Source: Theobroma cacao
Taxonomy: Eukaryota; Streptophyta; Magnoliopsida; Malvales; Malvaceae
Length of the DNA stretch: 64,000 nt
Reading direction: 5' to 3'
Assembly: GCF_000208745.1 (NCBI RefSeq)
Contig: NC_030859.1
Location: 8,074,446-8,138,445, forward strand
Numbering within the stretch: position 1 is the first letter of the stretch; every line of letters starts with the position of its first letter. The position numbers and the translations under genes were made by a program. The notes under the pieces were generated by a model. The model did not search any database. It saw only the letters and a program-made list of their open reading frames with translations, and was not told the DNA's origin. This document shows positions 1 through 12,329 of this stretch, piece after piece.

Positions 1-1268
1 GACTTATGCGCACTTCCTACTCGCACATAGCCGAGTCAATGTCATTACACAACAATGTATTCATATATATATATATATATATCAACACAATGTGGTAGTG
101 CATGAATCAATAATAGTCACATGTCACAACATGAAGACAATTTATCAAAAGCTTGTTCCCAAGGCACTTGTTTTTATGAAAAGCTAGATAATCCATTCAA
201 ATGTTTGGCAAATACATTATATCCCCAAAACAAGTTTTGAATGCAGTTCACTCACTGATTTATTGTTGAGCCTTTAGCTGACTCTAATTCCCATAATGAT
301 CTAATTGGGGTGATGGGGCTTCGTTATAACCTAAAATCACATTTGCATCAGCAATAGGTCAATTCACATACTATAAACCCTAAAAGCTATCTTTTAGCTA
401 GCTTTCAATTGCCACATTAAATGGCTATCAATGTTCACTATCTTAATCACTATAAAATGAATGAACATCCTCAACAATAAAATAGCTTATAATCTCAATT
501 ACTAGCCATTATCCACAGCTAAAAACCAAGCTTAGTTCATCACTCACCCTAGGGTTTCTTTATAGTTGAATTCTCTTCCAATAGCTTCCAAACAAATGGG
601 GTAATTCTCTCTTTCTCTCTCTAAAACACCCAACTAGTGAGAGAAAGTATGAAAATAAGATTTTTCAAGGGTCTTGAGGTGAGAGAGTGAGAGAATACAA
701 AAGTTCTAGTCAAAAGGGCTCAAAGGTATGAAAATTAAAGCTCGAAAGAGAAAATTATGCAAGCTCCATATCAAACTTCCATGGAGGTTGGAAGCAACGT
801 GAGATGGAAGAAGAAGAAGAAGAAGACAAGCTGCTGGAAAAATGGGAGAAGAAGCTGCTGGAAGAAGGATATTTATAAGCCAAACTTATCCACTCCCTTG
901 AAATTACGAAAATGCCCTTGACTAGTTAGCTTGTTCTCATGCAACCCTTTGTGCGATCTTTTTACCCTTTTTAACACTAAGACCAAGTCCATAATGGTCT
1001 AAACATGCTTGGGTTGCATAACTTTTAAAAGTTTTAACTCGAGGTGCAAAATGACCATTTTACCCCTATTGTGAAAATTATTATCATTTCTAGTTTTCTT
1101 CGTGTTTTCATCATTACACATCATTTATGCGGTCTTATGCCTATTTAGACCTTAAAATATCATAAAACTTTCTTCTGGGAGCTTATTAGAGAAAATGATG
1201 AAACTACCCCTAGCTTGTATTATTATGTCTATGCCTAGTTACAAGCCTATAGAGGTTGAGGTCTCACA
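1..1268 (-). mobile_element. Partial LTR, family K (related to solo LTR J)
   Basis: Read on the minus strand, this stretch is collinear with the first half of the LTR at 45215-47856. Shared landmarks are the block 'aaggtctaaatagg', the phrases 'ggggtaaaatggtcattttgc' and 'gggcattttcgtaatttca', a TATA-like 'ttataaatatcc' at about 868-882, the 'cagcagcttct' 5' leader, and the tandem unit with 'atgtgcgagta...gcgcataag' at 1-50. The LTR starts (TGTGAGACC on the minus strand) at about 1268, and its 3' half lies outside the window. No coding capacity is expected. Homology to J is direct; the exact terminus is inferred from the TG start. Confidence 0.75.
64..82. repeat. (TA)n microsatellite
   Basis: A run of about nine TA units lies within the LTR K fragment. 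It corresponds to the AT-rich stretch in the J LTR near 46750. Confidence 0.8.
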
Positions 1269-2376
1269 CTAATGGACTCGAATCTATTAGATCTAATCAT
1301 AGTCTGACAAGACTTATATATTCAACCCAAAAGAAGAATATGCATAAGACCCTTAAGGATCTCTCTTTACAACTAAGAGCCTAAGTCCCTGTCATCTCAT
1401 GACTCATATTTTACTTGAAATTTCATTTAATCTAATATTATCATTTAGTTTATTAAATTAATTAAGAAACCTTATTTGCCTAGTAATTGTAATAATGTCC
1501 ATCAACACATTATAACTTACCTCTACAAAAATAAAAATCTCAATGAAATCCCTTTCATTACAATCTTTACTAATGATCAATCCTCACCATACTATATTCC
1601 GAATGGGCTTTATGAATAAATAATTTCCACTGTCACATCCAACCCATTTAATACCAATTCATGATATTCATTCTTGTTGGACTATGAAAAATATTTTTCT
1701 TCAAAACACTAATATATAAACTTAATATAAATAATATAATTCACAAACATCTTTTAGAAAAAATACTGGCTAGATTTCTTGGGTCCAACAATCTTATGAA
1801 AATTGCTTGAATATCTTTCTTAATAGAGAATTATGAATTCTTTATTGAGCATCCAATATAATTTATTTAGCATGTACATAACCCAATGTACCAGGATATA
1901 ACTTTTAAATTCAACATCACCTATTAGTAACATCAAAGTCATATATATACTAAATAAATTATATTGACCTCTCAAGTCTAAGGACAATTAATAAATTGTA
2001 ATAGAACTCTTTTTAATTATTGACAATGACTGACTTATATGAAGCTCTTTAATTAAATCATGCTCAATGTATGTATCTCATACACTATACCCACTTGTTT
2101 ACTTTCAGGTCACTACCCCAATGCTAGAGTTAAAATATTCTATCTTTTTTATAAAGACATAACAAGTATAGGTTTTAAACAATTTGTCACGTTTAACCTA
2201 GAATACAAACAAAGAAATGAAAAACTACTAATTTTCGTTTAATAGTTCATCAACTATTAGCATAGTTTTTCTATAAATTACCAAACAATTATGATCATAT
2301 CATAAATGTCATAAATATATAAAATACACATTAAAATATAATATATATGAAATCAATAATTAATGTAACAATTTAA
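1269..2376. other. AT-rich intergenic DNA, nothing recognised
   Basis: Strongly AT-rich sequence with only short chance ORFs (one of 60 codons at 2060-2242 with no recognisable motif). No repeat, RNA gene or coding homology was recognised by eye. Confidence 0.6.
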
Positions 2377-3058
2377 GGTAAAATACTCTCATCATTTAAC
2401 TTTTAGTCGTAATTTCACGTGAGTCTGTTAGTTTTGAAATAAACAGTCTGTCCTAAAAGAATATCTTTCACTAAACATATAAGTCTAACCGTTAATATTT
2501 TCGTTAATGTGATGACATGGTAATATTGAAAAGATAATTTTACCCTTCATTAATTTTAAAAATTATCACTATATAAATTATAATTTTTTATTTTTAAATA
2601 TTTTTTCTCTCTTTTGAAAAAAAAAATTCTCTTCACCCACTTGTGACCAACAGCACGTAATGCTCCTGAGGGAAGGGAGCATTGATCTGGTGCTCATAAA
2701 GGAGCGAAACACTCAGTGCTACCTAGGGAGCATCTAGAAAAGATCACTAGATCGATGCTCCCAAGAGTGCTCCCCTCCCTTAGGGAGCACCAGATCAATG
2801 CTCCCCTCCCTTAGGACCACTATATTAGTGTTCCCCTCCCTTGTGGAGCACCTGCACTAAGGTGGTCAACTAGCGAATGGGAATGTCGTTAGTTAGTCAC
2901 ATTGTTTGAGAGAAAAAAAAAGAAAAAAAAAAGATATTTTAGTCCTTTCATATTTTTTGTTAACGATTATTGCACTTCTTGGTTTCATTGTAGATTTTAA
3001 AACCTAATGAATACATGTAAAATTATGATTAAAACTTAGGGGTGAGAGTATTTTATCC
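2377..3058. mobile_element. Non-autonomous TIR element (MITE-like), 682 bp
   Basis: Imperfect terminal inverted repeats of about 45 bp define the element. The left end begins GGTAAAATACTCTCATC and continues to 'cgtaatttcacgtg'; the right end, reversed, begins GGATAAAATACTCTCACC and continues to 'cataattttacatg'. The interior is AT-rich except for a GC-richer core (2640-2880) with a long inverted repeat. There is no ORF, so any movement would need a transposase from elsewhere. No clean target duplication was visible (acaatttaa on the left, aataattta on the right), so the superfamily is unassigned; Mutator-like is one option given the long TIRs. Confidence 0.7.
2675..2805. repeat. Perfect 21-bp inverted repeat in MITE core
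   Basis: Arms 2675-2695 (starting GGGAGCATTGATC) and 2785-2805 are exact reverse complements. Pairing extends outward to about 31 bp with two mismatches. The loop and right flank contain several further 'ctcccctccctt' and 'gggagcac' words, so several alternative stems are possible. This would form a strong hairpin in RNA or single-stranded DNA. Confidence 0.9.
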
Positions 3059-4009
3059 AATAATTTATTTATCTAATAAATAAATAATAAATATGGTTTT
3101 TAAGGGTATATGTCTAACAATAACAGTTTTTTATATGCTTTTTCGAATATGGAAATAAAATTTCATCCATCATTAAAATAAACAAAAGATAAATAAAAAA
3201 TATCTATTGTACTAATTAACTTTATTACTATTATTTACATATTGCTTTCAAAATGGAAATGTCGATGGGCTTTGGATTGTCACGGGCTAAGGAGTTGTTA
3301 GAAATATAACTTTAAAATCAAGAAATAATCCATAAACTAAAAAAGTTAATAAAAAATAAAACTAATTGGGTACTTACTTTTCAATAAATTACTACTTTAT
3401 TTCACCTTTAGTGGATGATATATATTGCTAAAATTTATGGTGAATGACTAATAATAATCAATGCAGTAAAATGAAGATTAAATATCAATCAATCAAAAAT
3501 TATTGATTTTGAGGAACCAAATTGTTAATATTTGATATAAAATTATTTTAAATTAGTAATAACTTTTAATTTACTTGTTTTTCTTTTATTTGTATGAATG
3601 ATTTTTGAAAATTTATTTTTCTTCTATTAAAAATCAAAATTAGAGACATATCACAATGAAAAAAATTTAACCTTGAATAACTTAATTGAAGTAGATAAAT
3701 TTTGACTCAACTTGAATGATTTGTGGAATTCAACCTAATTTTGCTTTAAAAGTCAACAATTTGAAACTTGAATTGATCCAATTTGAATGATCCCGACGCC
3801 AAACATGAATAACCTGAATCCAAAGTGATCCAAACCCAAAACAACCTTAACATGCATGAAAATGACCTGAATTCATTTTTACCCAAAGTTACACGACCCA
3901 ACTTGCCCAATTATCAACTCTAATAAAAAAAATTCAATTAATTTTAATTACTAATATTTGTAAATTGTGAATGATTTTGAAACCTACAATTATTCTACGC
4001 GCTATTACT

Positions 4010-4041
<32 letters not shown>

Positions 4042-5040
4042 CCTTATACATAATCATTTAAATAAATATTATATGAGTTATGATATTTTTTTATTAATAA
4101 TTGAGTAAATAATTAATGAAATAATTTAATTTTTCCACCAAATAGGCAAATATATATAAATTATTGTATAAACTGGCATACAAGAAATAAAAAAAATTGT
4201 ATAAAATTGATTATTGTATATTTTATATAACAATCTATTTAAATAACATTGACACTATATTAATATCAAAAAACATATAATTATTAAAAATAGACCGAAC
4301 CGACAATTAGATAGTTGAACCGGTGACTTGGTCAGGAGTTGAATCATATACGCAAATGACCAAGTCAAACCTGATTAACTTCTTAAGCATTAATTTGGTA
4401 CTAACTCAGATGACTAACCTGATTTTGATCCCATTTACGTAGGAGCCTAAGACCTCCATTCTAACCCTTTTCTTTTTCTTCCATACTCCTTTCGAATCTT
4501 GAAAATTGTAAATAATACGTGGGAGAAAAAAAAATTCTAAAAAGGGGAACAGGAAAAAGTTTTCCCCTCTCTCCCTCCGTTTCTATATTTATTTATTTTA
4601 CAGATGACTGCTGTCCTGTCCTTCCTTTTATAGTGGACAATGAGATGGCTAAAGGTAACATAGCAGATCCCAAAGCATTTCTAATTTATCTTTCTCTTTT
4701 CCATGGGAACCAAACTTGGGAAGCATAAGTAAACAGTGTGTCTTCTTTACTTCTTCAAGACTTTCACTAGCAAGTTGAAACAAAAGAAAAAAAGAAAAAG
4801 AAACTCTCCATTAACTGGCTTTTTTACAACATCTGCTTGTTACCATGCCATGTATGTGTTTATTTGCATTCAACTAACCCACATCAACCACTACTTTTCC
4901 TTTTTAGTGGGGGGCAGGGTAAAGATGAGCAATTCTACCTTTAAATCTTCACCATTCAAATCAGGTGTCCTCCGGCATTAACGTGAGTGCCACTTCCATC
5001 ACTTCTCTCCGGCAATGAAGGGTGTGGGAATCTCTTTCTC
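3059..5040. other. AT-rich intergenic DNA
   Basis: No convincing gene. Two short plus-strand ORFs (4519-4728 and 4736-4981) show no recognisable domain and have low-complexity lysine-rich or phenylalanine-rich composition. A (TA)n run lies at about 4017-4041. The stretch 3600-3930 is rich in 'gaccc/aaccc' words typical of decayed plant repeats, but no family could be named. Confidence 0.55.
4017..4041. repeat. (TA)n microsatellite
   Basis: About twelve consecutive TA units in intergenic DNA. Confidence 0.85.
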
Positions 5041-5828
5041 TGAATCATTTCGAAAAGGAGGTCATATGCTTTGTTAAAAGTTAAACTTGCAAGGGGATAA
5101 ATATACAAATCTTCAAGTGTGAGAAGAAAATAGTATCAATATAGAGAAACAGCCAATGATTCAACACTTCTATGCCTCTGATCACGAATTCAGTCTCTGA
5201 AGAGTTCAGCAAACATCCACTAGAGAACACCTGATTAGATGCTGAATTGCCGACAAAACATACAAACAAATGACTGAACTTTTATCGCTTTTCTACGTAA
5301 TTTTTGCAGATCTCAAAAACAGGGGTGCATCAGATTAAATGCTTGAAGAACAAGGATGCAACTACCTATTTCTGATGGAAGGTGCCTTGCCGTAGCTTCA
5401 TGAAATCCCTAACGAGCAAATCCCTCTAATGTTCTCTCCAGGCCAGATAGTAAGACAGTTGCTCCTCTCCCAAAGAGGAGAAAAATTTTGTAAAGAGCTA
5501 CAACATACTCAAAAGCCAAGCAGAAAGGAGGACCAGGATAATTCAATTTCCCAATATTTTCTGAGCTAATAAACAATTATAACTGCTTTTGGAGAAAAAC
5601 TGAAATAACTATAATGCTTCACCAATTTGATGTATTGAAATGAGGTCTAAATATCAATCATGGAAACTACAAAACTGTATTGAGCTTATTGCAAGAGCTG
5701 AGGTAACTGCAGCAAATTTATCAACCTGAGACAACTTCTTGGTTCAATGGAATTCATCCATCATATAAAATAAGCTCTCCCTAAACTTATTTTTTATGCC
5801 ATTATAATCATATAATGGTACCCAACTT
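5041..5828 (-). other. Downstream flank / possible 3' UTR of the OTU gene
   Basis: About 790 bp directly downstream (minus strand) of the OTU stop codon. It has no coding signal; the 62-codon minus ORF at 5081-5269 shows no motif. Part of it is probably 3' UTR, but no polyadenylation site could be fixed from sequence alone. Confidence 0.4.
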
Positions 5829-8144
5829 CTATGTGTTTACTTGCGCGCAATTTTGTTCTGGCAAAGACTCCAATATGTCGTAGTGACCATACCCATGAAA
5901 CAGCACATTAATGGGATTCTCCTTGTCCTTCTGGTACTCTTCACCATACTTTGCTATTTTTGTCAAATTACTGGAGCTTCTAGGAATCATGTAGACCGAA
6001 ATTGGAGTCCTGGGCCCATTGAATAGAAATGGTATGTCAAATACTTAAGTCAAGTAAAATACATGGAAAAATAAACAAAGAAAATGATTTAAAACATGGA
6101 ATTCAAGTTCAAAGTCCAACTTTTGGCTTTTGGTGACAATACAATTTGTACAGTGCATAAGAAAAGAACAATTTCTGTTTTGTTTGGACATAATTCCATG
6201 GATATCAGCATCATTCTATGCATAAAGCATATACCAACATAATGAACAAACAAGCCAAAGCTCATGCTGTAACCATCAAACAGTGGCCCAAACCTAGTTT
6301 CTTCAGAAAATATGCAAATTGACATGCTTGCACCAGTATGCAAGGTTTATGAATATAATACAGAATGGTCTGATTTCAGCCTGGCAGGGGACCCTCAACT
6401 ATATCATCTTGCTAATATTCAAATTATGACTGCTATGACAGCTCGTTAATAGCAGCAGACCATTTTTGAAAATAATGGCAAAATTACAATTCAAATCAAT
6501 ATTCACGAGGTGCTCACATGGGTAGTAGTTAGCGTATTAAAAATAACAGCTCTTTATTTACAAGGTGTTTGCATGAGATATTTTATATGCTAACTTTCTC
6601 ATTTGTTTGCAGAATGCATATTATGAAAATATTCATAGTCAAATTTCAAATAGAAATGAAGATGGTTAAGAAATAGCATAAAACTCACTTCAAAACATGA
6701 GAAGCCATCAGTATTTCAGGCTCTCCACCCCAAACATAAGGCTGTTGAATTTCCTTCACATAAGCATCAAAATCTCCCTCAATAAACCTGCACTTATTGA
6801 CAGAAACCATATGCTCAATAACACCTTCATACTTCATCAAACAATTAAAAAAGAAAGTATCCACTTTCCAGGATAACAAAAACAAAGCTTTACCATTCTG
6901 TTTCTTCCCGCCTCTTCAAAAGCTCATTCACAACCTACAGAATTGAAAATTTGAAAAGAACACATTTTCAACTCCTGTTACCATTTCTGGCTAAAAAAGG
7001 AAAATTTATCTGATTAACCAATGATAAGACTTGTTTTGAATTCTTAGGTAACATTCGTTTTATATTTTCGTTCACTAATAAATTCCCGACATGTGCTAAA
7101 ACAAAATTTCATCTGATTAAACCAATGATAAGACTTATTTGGAATTTCTTAAATGAAGTTTGTCTTACATTTATACTTGCTAATAAATTCGCACGCTATG
7201 TGTTAACATTGTTAATTCAATATTAACTCCAAATTGAGTTTTTAACTTTAGCTCCTAATACCGAGTTATAACATTTTAACAGTAAAAACGAAATTCACCC
7301 AAGGAACCTCACCAAACTCACCTGAGCTCTCAATTCATCCGCGAGTTCTCTTTGATGATTCTCATCCGGAGCATCTTCCCCACTCCTCAAGCAAGCTCCA
7401 TGAGCTATTGCTCTAAAAAGACATCGGCCATCCGCTAACACCCCTGCCAGTACCAATCAAATACACATTCAAGTTTGGCTTTCTTTTTTTCAAGTAATGA
7501 AACTATTTTTCACCAACAAACATTCGATAATTAGTTCAAACTAACCTGTAATCAATGAAACTATCTTTCACCAACAAACATTCGTTAATTAGTTCAAACT
7601 AACCTGTAACCTTGCAATTATCTGCAGCAGCAACCGAAGAAGAACTACTACTACTCTTCTCATCGGCGCTTAAGCGACTTAGTAAATTTAACTCGGCGCC
7701 TTCGATTTTGTCATCGGCGTCGGGATTAACGTCGACAAATTCAATCATCGGAGCGAGACAAGCGCAAACTCCAAAGAGAAGCCAAGCAGAGTCCGGCCGG
7801 TGAAGCCACCGAGCCGGTCTGGCATCCCAAGCCACATTCCAAGATCCTTCACCTTTCCTCTCCACATTCTTCCACACTTCCCCTCTCCTCCGCCCTCCTC
7901 CGCCACCGCCACACGGCAGGATCGCATGCCATATAGAAGCCGCACCGCCGTCGGAGCCGCCAAGCCGACAAGCCGTGGAGTGGTGCCGGCAACGCCGATC
8001 ATCGGCTGATAAGTCGGCGAAATGTGTCGGCCATTCCACTAGACGGCTGTCGTGGTGGTGAGCGGCTAAGCCGCCGTGGGCGATGAGAGAGAGTGAGTTA
8101 AGGATCCAAGGCTTGGGAGGTCGTGCGCACAATACTCCAAGCAT
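5829..8144 (-). CDS. OTU-domain deubiquitinase (cysteine protease), five exons
   Basis: Predicted exons, minus strand: 8144-7604, 7443-7322, 6934-6894, 6787-6689, 6009-5829. All introns are GT-AG, the phases match, and the CDS is 984 nt (327 aa). Exon 1 is GC-rich and encodes a poorly conserved N-terminus with glycine-rich and serine-rich runs. The OTU domain fills the rest: the catalytic motif ADGRCLFRA (Cys nucleophile) opens exon 2; EGDFDAYVKEIQQPYVWGG and MASHVLKTPI follow in exons 4-5; the catalytic His lies in HGYGHYDIL near the C-terminus. OTU proteases remove ubiquitin from substrates. The sequence most resembles the plant OTU3-type clade, from memory of the family rather than a search. 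I chose ATG 8144 because the codon before it is GTG and no better upstream ATG was seen. The gene looks intact and is the only host gene in the window. Confidence 0.9.
7009..7203. repeat. Diverged tandem duplication inside OTU intron 2
   Basis: Two units of about 100 bp (7009-7098 and 7112-7203) share 'tctgatta(a)accaatgataagactt' and 'ctaataaattc'. They lie in the intron between exons 2 and 3 and do not affect coding sequence. Confidence 0.75.
7496..7611. repeat. 58-bp tandem duplication spanning the exon 1 splice donor
   Basis: Units 7496-7553 and 7554-7611 are nearly identical (about three to four differences). Each carries the minus-strand donor context TTACAG|GTTAGT, so the OTU gene has two candidate 5' splice sites 58 nt apart (donor GT at 7603-7602 and at 7545-7544). 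Only the upstream donor keeps the reading frame into exon 2. Confidence 0.9.
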
Positions 8145-8220
8145 CACCGAACTGTTACTAACTTAACGCCGATCAAGGTACACGCTCTTAGCCTACGCAC
8201 CGATGACATTCATTCTAGCT

Positions 8221-8235
8221 CTCATATAAATAAAT
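8221..8235 (-). promoter_or_regulatory. TATA-like box upstream of the OTU gene
   Basis: The minus-strand sequence 'aatttatttatatgagag' lies 75-90 bp upstream of the predicted ATG, a plausible distance for a TATA box with a short 5' UTR. It is supported by position and composition only. Confidence 0.4.
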
Positions 8236-8479
8236 TCTCCCAACTTTTTTGCCCCTTTTGGCCTTTACGGCGAGAAAGAGAAGACGGTGGGGTCCACCAG
8301 GAAAATGAGTTGGTAAAAGATTTCCAGATTGTTCCCCTTTTTTCTGAATTTTCATATTTTGCTAAAATGTCAAAATGCCGAAATGTCAAAGATGACCTCA
8401 GCAGTATTATTCTGGCATTTAATATACAGGGGGAGAAATGTAAATGTATCGATTGCGTTTGAGAAAATTTAGGTAATGG

Positions 8480-8515
8480 CACGTGCAGGTCAAATTAAAA
8501 TATTAGGGTCACGTG
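8480..8515. promoter_or_regulatory. Two G-boxes (CACGTG) 30 bp apart
   Basis: CACGTG occurs at 8480-8485 and 8510-8515, about 340-370 bp upstream of the OTU start codon. CACGTG is the core site of plant bZIP and bHLH factors. The 30-bp spacing is about three helical turns, so both sites face the same side of the DNA. Confidence 0.55.
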
Positions 8516-8699
8516 TTCGCTGGAAAGTTGGAGATATCACCTTTTATTGGTACAGCAAGGGAAGGTGTTGCACGGTTTCAGTGGAACCGCACGCTTTTTG
8601 GGGGATGCGTGGGCGCAGGAGAAACGAGTTCAGGTATGACTGAGGATATTTTAGTAAATTTGGCATTTGTCAAGCAATTAGGATCTTTTTGGTAGGTTT

Positions 8700-11549
8700 G
8701 CCGAATATTATTATCATTATATATTTTGTAGTAAGCGGTAGGTAAAGATGGTTGTTGTTAAACCCTAGGCCAAGCAATTTTAAATTTTGCTTCTTTTGTC
8801 TAGAAATTAAAGAGAATCTGAGATTTATGACATTGATGCATATTTTTTTTTAGTCTAAAACTATATAAAGCTACAATATTTCTTAATAAAACATAAATAA
8901 AAAAAATTTATATTTGACACATGAACGTTTACTTGGTTGGTTGTGATTTGTCATTGTCACAAGAACTCAAAAGCAAATGAAAAATATAAACTCAATTAAA
9001 AATATCCAAATAAAAAAAAAAGAACATTTGTATTTTTCATTAATATTTTATTATCTAAAGTGAGGGTGTCATTTTGTCATCTATGATGAGAATGCGAGTG
9101 AATGAATTATTAGTGTACTAAAATTCTTACCCTGCGTTTCCAAGAAGTTGAACAATGAGGAAAAATGTATGTTGAAAAGACACGAATTTTTGTACGCAAC
9201 CACACCCAGTCCAATCAAACAAGAAACACAACGCAAATGTAGTGGGCTCACCTAACAAAGAATGCCATATTTAATTTTTGAACAAAGCAGTTTCAAAAGA
9301 CGATTAAGCATTTGCTCACCAATACTGATATTTACTTATAATTATTGTCACTTAAAATTTTCAAATCAACATTTGAAGACCTGTTGATTCTAATAATTAT
9401 AATAATGTGATATGATATAGGGACTAAACCCAAATTTGTCACCATGATTCATTATTAAATTTTGTCGTTATACTTTTAATTATTTGAGTAGATTTAATTC
9501 ACTATAAAAATATTGTCTCATTTGTGACAGAAAATTTTTTTCATCACAACTGTTAGTTCATTAATTATGCCATTAATGACTTCTATTTGTTCATACAATT
9601 GATGTCCTGATGTATATTTAATTCAATTTGTGGAGTATTTTAGTTTGGTTAAAGTAAAAGTATATATAGCCATTCTAATTGTCTGTCATTTTATCTTGTA
9701 GCTCAAGAAGGAAGTAATGCTTTTGTCGGTGAGCATTGGAATCACATGGAGTAGGTATTGCTTGTAATTTGACAAAATCTTCAATTTAAGCATATTTTAG
9801 ATCTATTTATTAATAATTGTACTAGTTCATGTACATGCTTGAAATTATGTTTAATATGGTGGGAAATCTTGCAAAATGTTACAATATAATTTGTTATTAA
9901 TTTCTTTTTCCAATGAAATAGAGAATTATACATATATATTATTGTATTTTCATGTAATTAATGAAAAGAGAATATTAAAATTTATAGATATAAATTATCT
10001 GTGATCAATTTTTTAACTAGTGACAGATTAGATAAGTTGTGGGATCTTTTATAGGTATTTTTAATTGTGATGGGAACTAGTGATGCAAGATTTTTTTTAT
10101 ATAAAAATTGTTAGCTGTGTTATTGAAAATTAAATATTGAGTAGATTTTTCATTGAATATTTTGTAAAAGAGAGACATGTGTAGTGTCTTCTCTTTTATA
10201 TATGGAGAATTCTTCTTTAGAAGAGAATAGAAACAAATGGAAATGGAAAAGGAGGAGAAAACAAAGAAAAAAAAAAGGGGAAATTGAAAAGAACTAGAGA
10301 TTTTGACGTTTGAAAATTTTATTTTTATTTTATGTAATTTTTTTTTCTTTAATTAACCTATTTATTTTGTATTATTGTATAAAAAATGAAATAAATTTTT
10401 TTTGAAAATTTTATTTTTATTTTATGTAAAACTTTTTCCTTTAATTAACCTTATTTATTTTGTATTACATAAGCAAATTGAATAAGAAAACATAATTTTA
10501 TAAAATATTTAAAATATGATCAAATATAGATATTTTGTCAATGAATTTAAAGCTTTTTAAAAATTATTATTATATACATCGACAGTAGAATTTTTTTTAA
10601 TTTCACAAACGGATTTATACAATCGTAACGTGCCTATTTCATAATTAACAAATTTATTATTTTTTAAATATATCTTAAACAGACATGCAGTAACTTTCTA
10701 AACCTATTTATAAAATTAAAAAAACCTTCAAAATCAATATATTAGAAAAAACTACCTGTTATAGAAAATAATAAAAATACATCCCGAACCTAACCTAAGG
10801 ATTCATATATAGTCTATGATGAGATTCATGCCAAAGTCTGGTCCTCATAACTGACTGAAACGTAGAGCTCTTCATATCTAAACACATGCTGGTGCTGGCC
10901 GATTATGGTTGTCAAGCCATCGATATGGAGCAGCTTTCACGACTCGTTGGATTAATTGCTGGAAAGTGGGAGACGCATTCCAAGAGCCACCAACCAAACT
11001 GTCCCAGACAAATGAGAAACACCTACTTGACTTAACAACTCGAGAAGGAAAGAAAGAAGAAGGAACCAAATATCTCATATGGCTGTCGTTTTCAGATGCT
11101 TTCTCTTGTTAATTGCGTGGTAGAACTCCTTCCCTTTTTGTCGTCTTCTGTTTCTTCCATGCTTTCACGACTCTCCTTTCGTTGGGGATCATACATGGAT
11201 TGTCATTTTGGCTGTACATGCAGCTACTAACAATTTACCTTTTGTTTCGAGTGGAAGTCTGCAGGGAGATTCAAATCCAAATATGATAAATATGCATGTA
11301 CCTTCCATTTAAAAATATGCTAATGCTAATTTTTGTGTAATTTAAAGTACTAAGAAGAGTTAAAAAAATAAAGGTCAATGGAAAAAATATATTAATAACT
11401 TGTTTTATAAAACTGATAAAATAAAAATAAAATTTAATTTAGCAAATTGGCGAATATCTAGATAAAGTTACTAGAGTCGTTTTATCCACTCTTTTAAAGG
11501 CATAATAATTTTATTGGAAATTTAAGAAGGATGATAGTTGTGGAGATAT
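8700..11549. other. AT-rich intergenic DNA
   Basis: No gene recognised. A GC-richer patch at 10878-11112 is open on both strands (66 and 67 codons), but neither product shows a known motif. It could be a decayed gene fragment or unannotated UTR. Confidence 0.5.
10311..10494. repeat. Tandem duplication, about 92 bp per unit
   Basis: Two adjacent units starting 'tgaaaattttatttttattttatgta' at 10311 and 10403, both continuing through 'tttaattaacc' and 'atttattttgtatta'. Low-complexity AT-rich sequence. Confidence 0.75.
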
Positions 11550-12300
11550 GAAAATGAACCAGAGAGCTTATGGAGACAAGTGATAACAATGATGAATAAC
11601 TATGAATCTAGTGCCATGTTACCCAACACCGATGTTACTTGCAATTGCTCAAATATTTGAAAAAATATTATATATCTTTTATTGCCTACTGACAAATTTT
11701 TCTTGCAACTAACAACTAATTTTGGAGTGGCCGCTTTATTCGATATTGGCAAAATGCTTGGCTTGATGATATGGTGTAAAAATCAACATTTTCGAGGTTT
11801 TATGTGTTGGTAGTTAATAAACATGGGAAATTATGTGAGTGGATAATTTTTGGCTGGAGATGGAAAATTGAGCTAAGAGGACAACTATTTAGTTGGGAGT
11901 TTCTATAGTGGACTAGTTTATGGAGTTTTCTTAGAAACTTCTCACTTGATGATGGATTTAAAGATGGGTTGGTTTGGAAAGCTTCAGTTTTTGGTAAGTA
12001 TTCTTCAAAATCTTTTTGCCAATTAGTTTGTTCTCAACAATTTACAAATAGGAGTCTTTGGAAAAAAAAAAAAAAATTCACTTGGTTATGCACCTTGCAG
12101 AGTTGAAATTTTTGTTTGGCAATTAATGTGGGAACGTATAGTTGTTAAATCTGAATTAGTTCGTAGGAGGTTAGTTAGGGAGGATCAAGCTATTTGTGTA
12201 CTCTGCAAAATGAAACTAGAAACTGTTAAACATATTTTTTTCACATGTGAGGAAACTTGGAGGATTTAGGGGATGTGGTGTTTGGATTGGAATATTTGTT
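11550..12300 (+). pseudogene. Decayed LINE 3' fragment (zf-RVT region)
   Basis: Pieces of the C-terminal part of a plant LINE ORF2 can be read across frames. First comes a segment resembling the 'RFWxDxWL' stretch (11720-11830). Then comes the zinc-binding region that follows reverse transcriptase, with the motif order W-K, CRVEIFVWQLMWERI, CVLCKMKLETVKHIFFTC (about 12020-12260). Several frameshifts and stops break it, including a 15-A tract at 12062-12076. No RT core or endonuclease is present. It is related in domain type to, but separate from, the LINE at 22383-29028. Confidence 0.7.
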
Positions 12301-12329
12301 GGGTAATAATTTATTAGTGTAGTAAGCTC

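Noticed and set aside
6089..6343. 84-codon ORF as an extra exon of the OTU gene
   Set aside because: Exon 4 joins in phase directly to the exon at 6009, giving an uninterrupted OTU domain; this stretch is intronic.
10878..11112. Overlapping ORFs of 66-67 codons on both strands in a GC-richer patch
   Set aside because: No domain, no splice structure or neighbours, and both strands are open, which fits base composition rather than coding.
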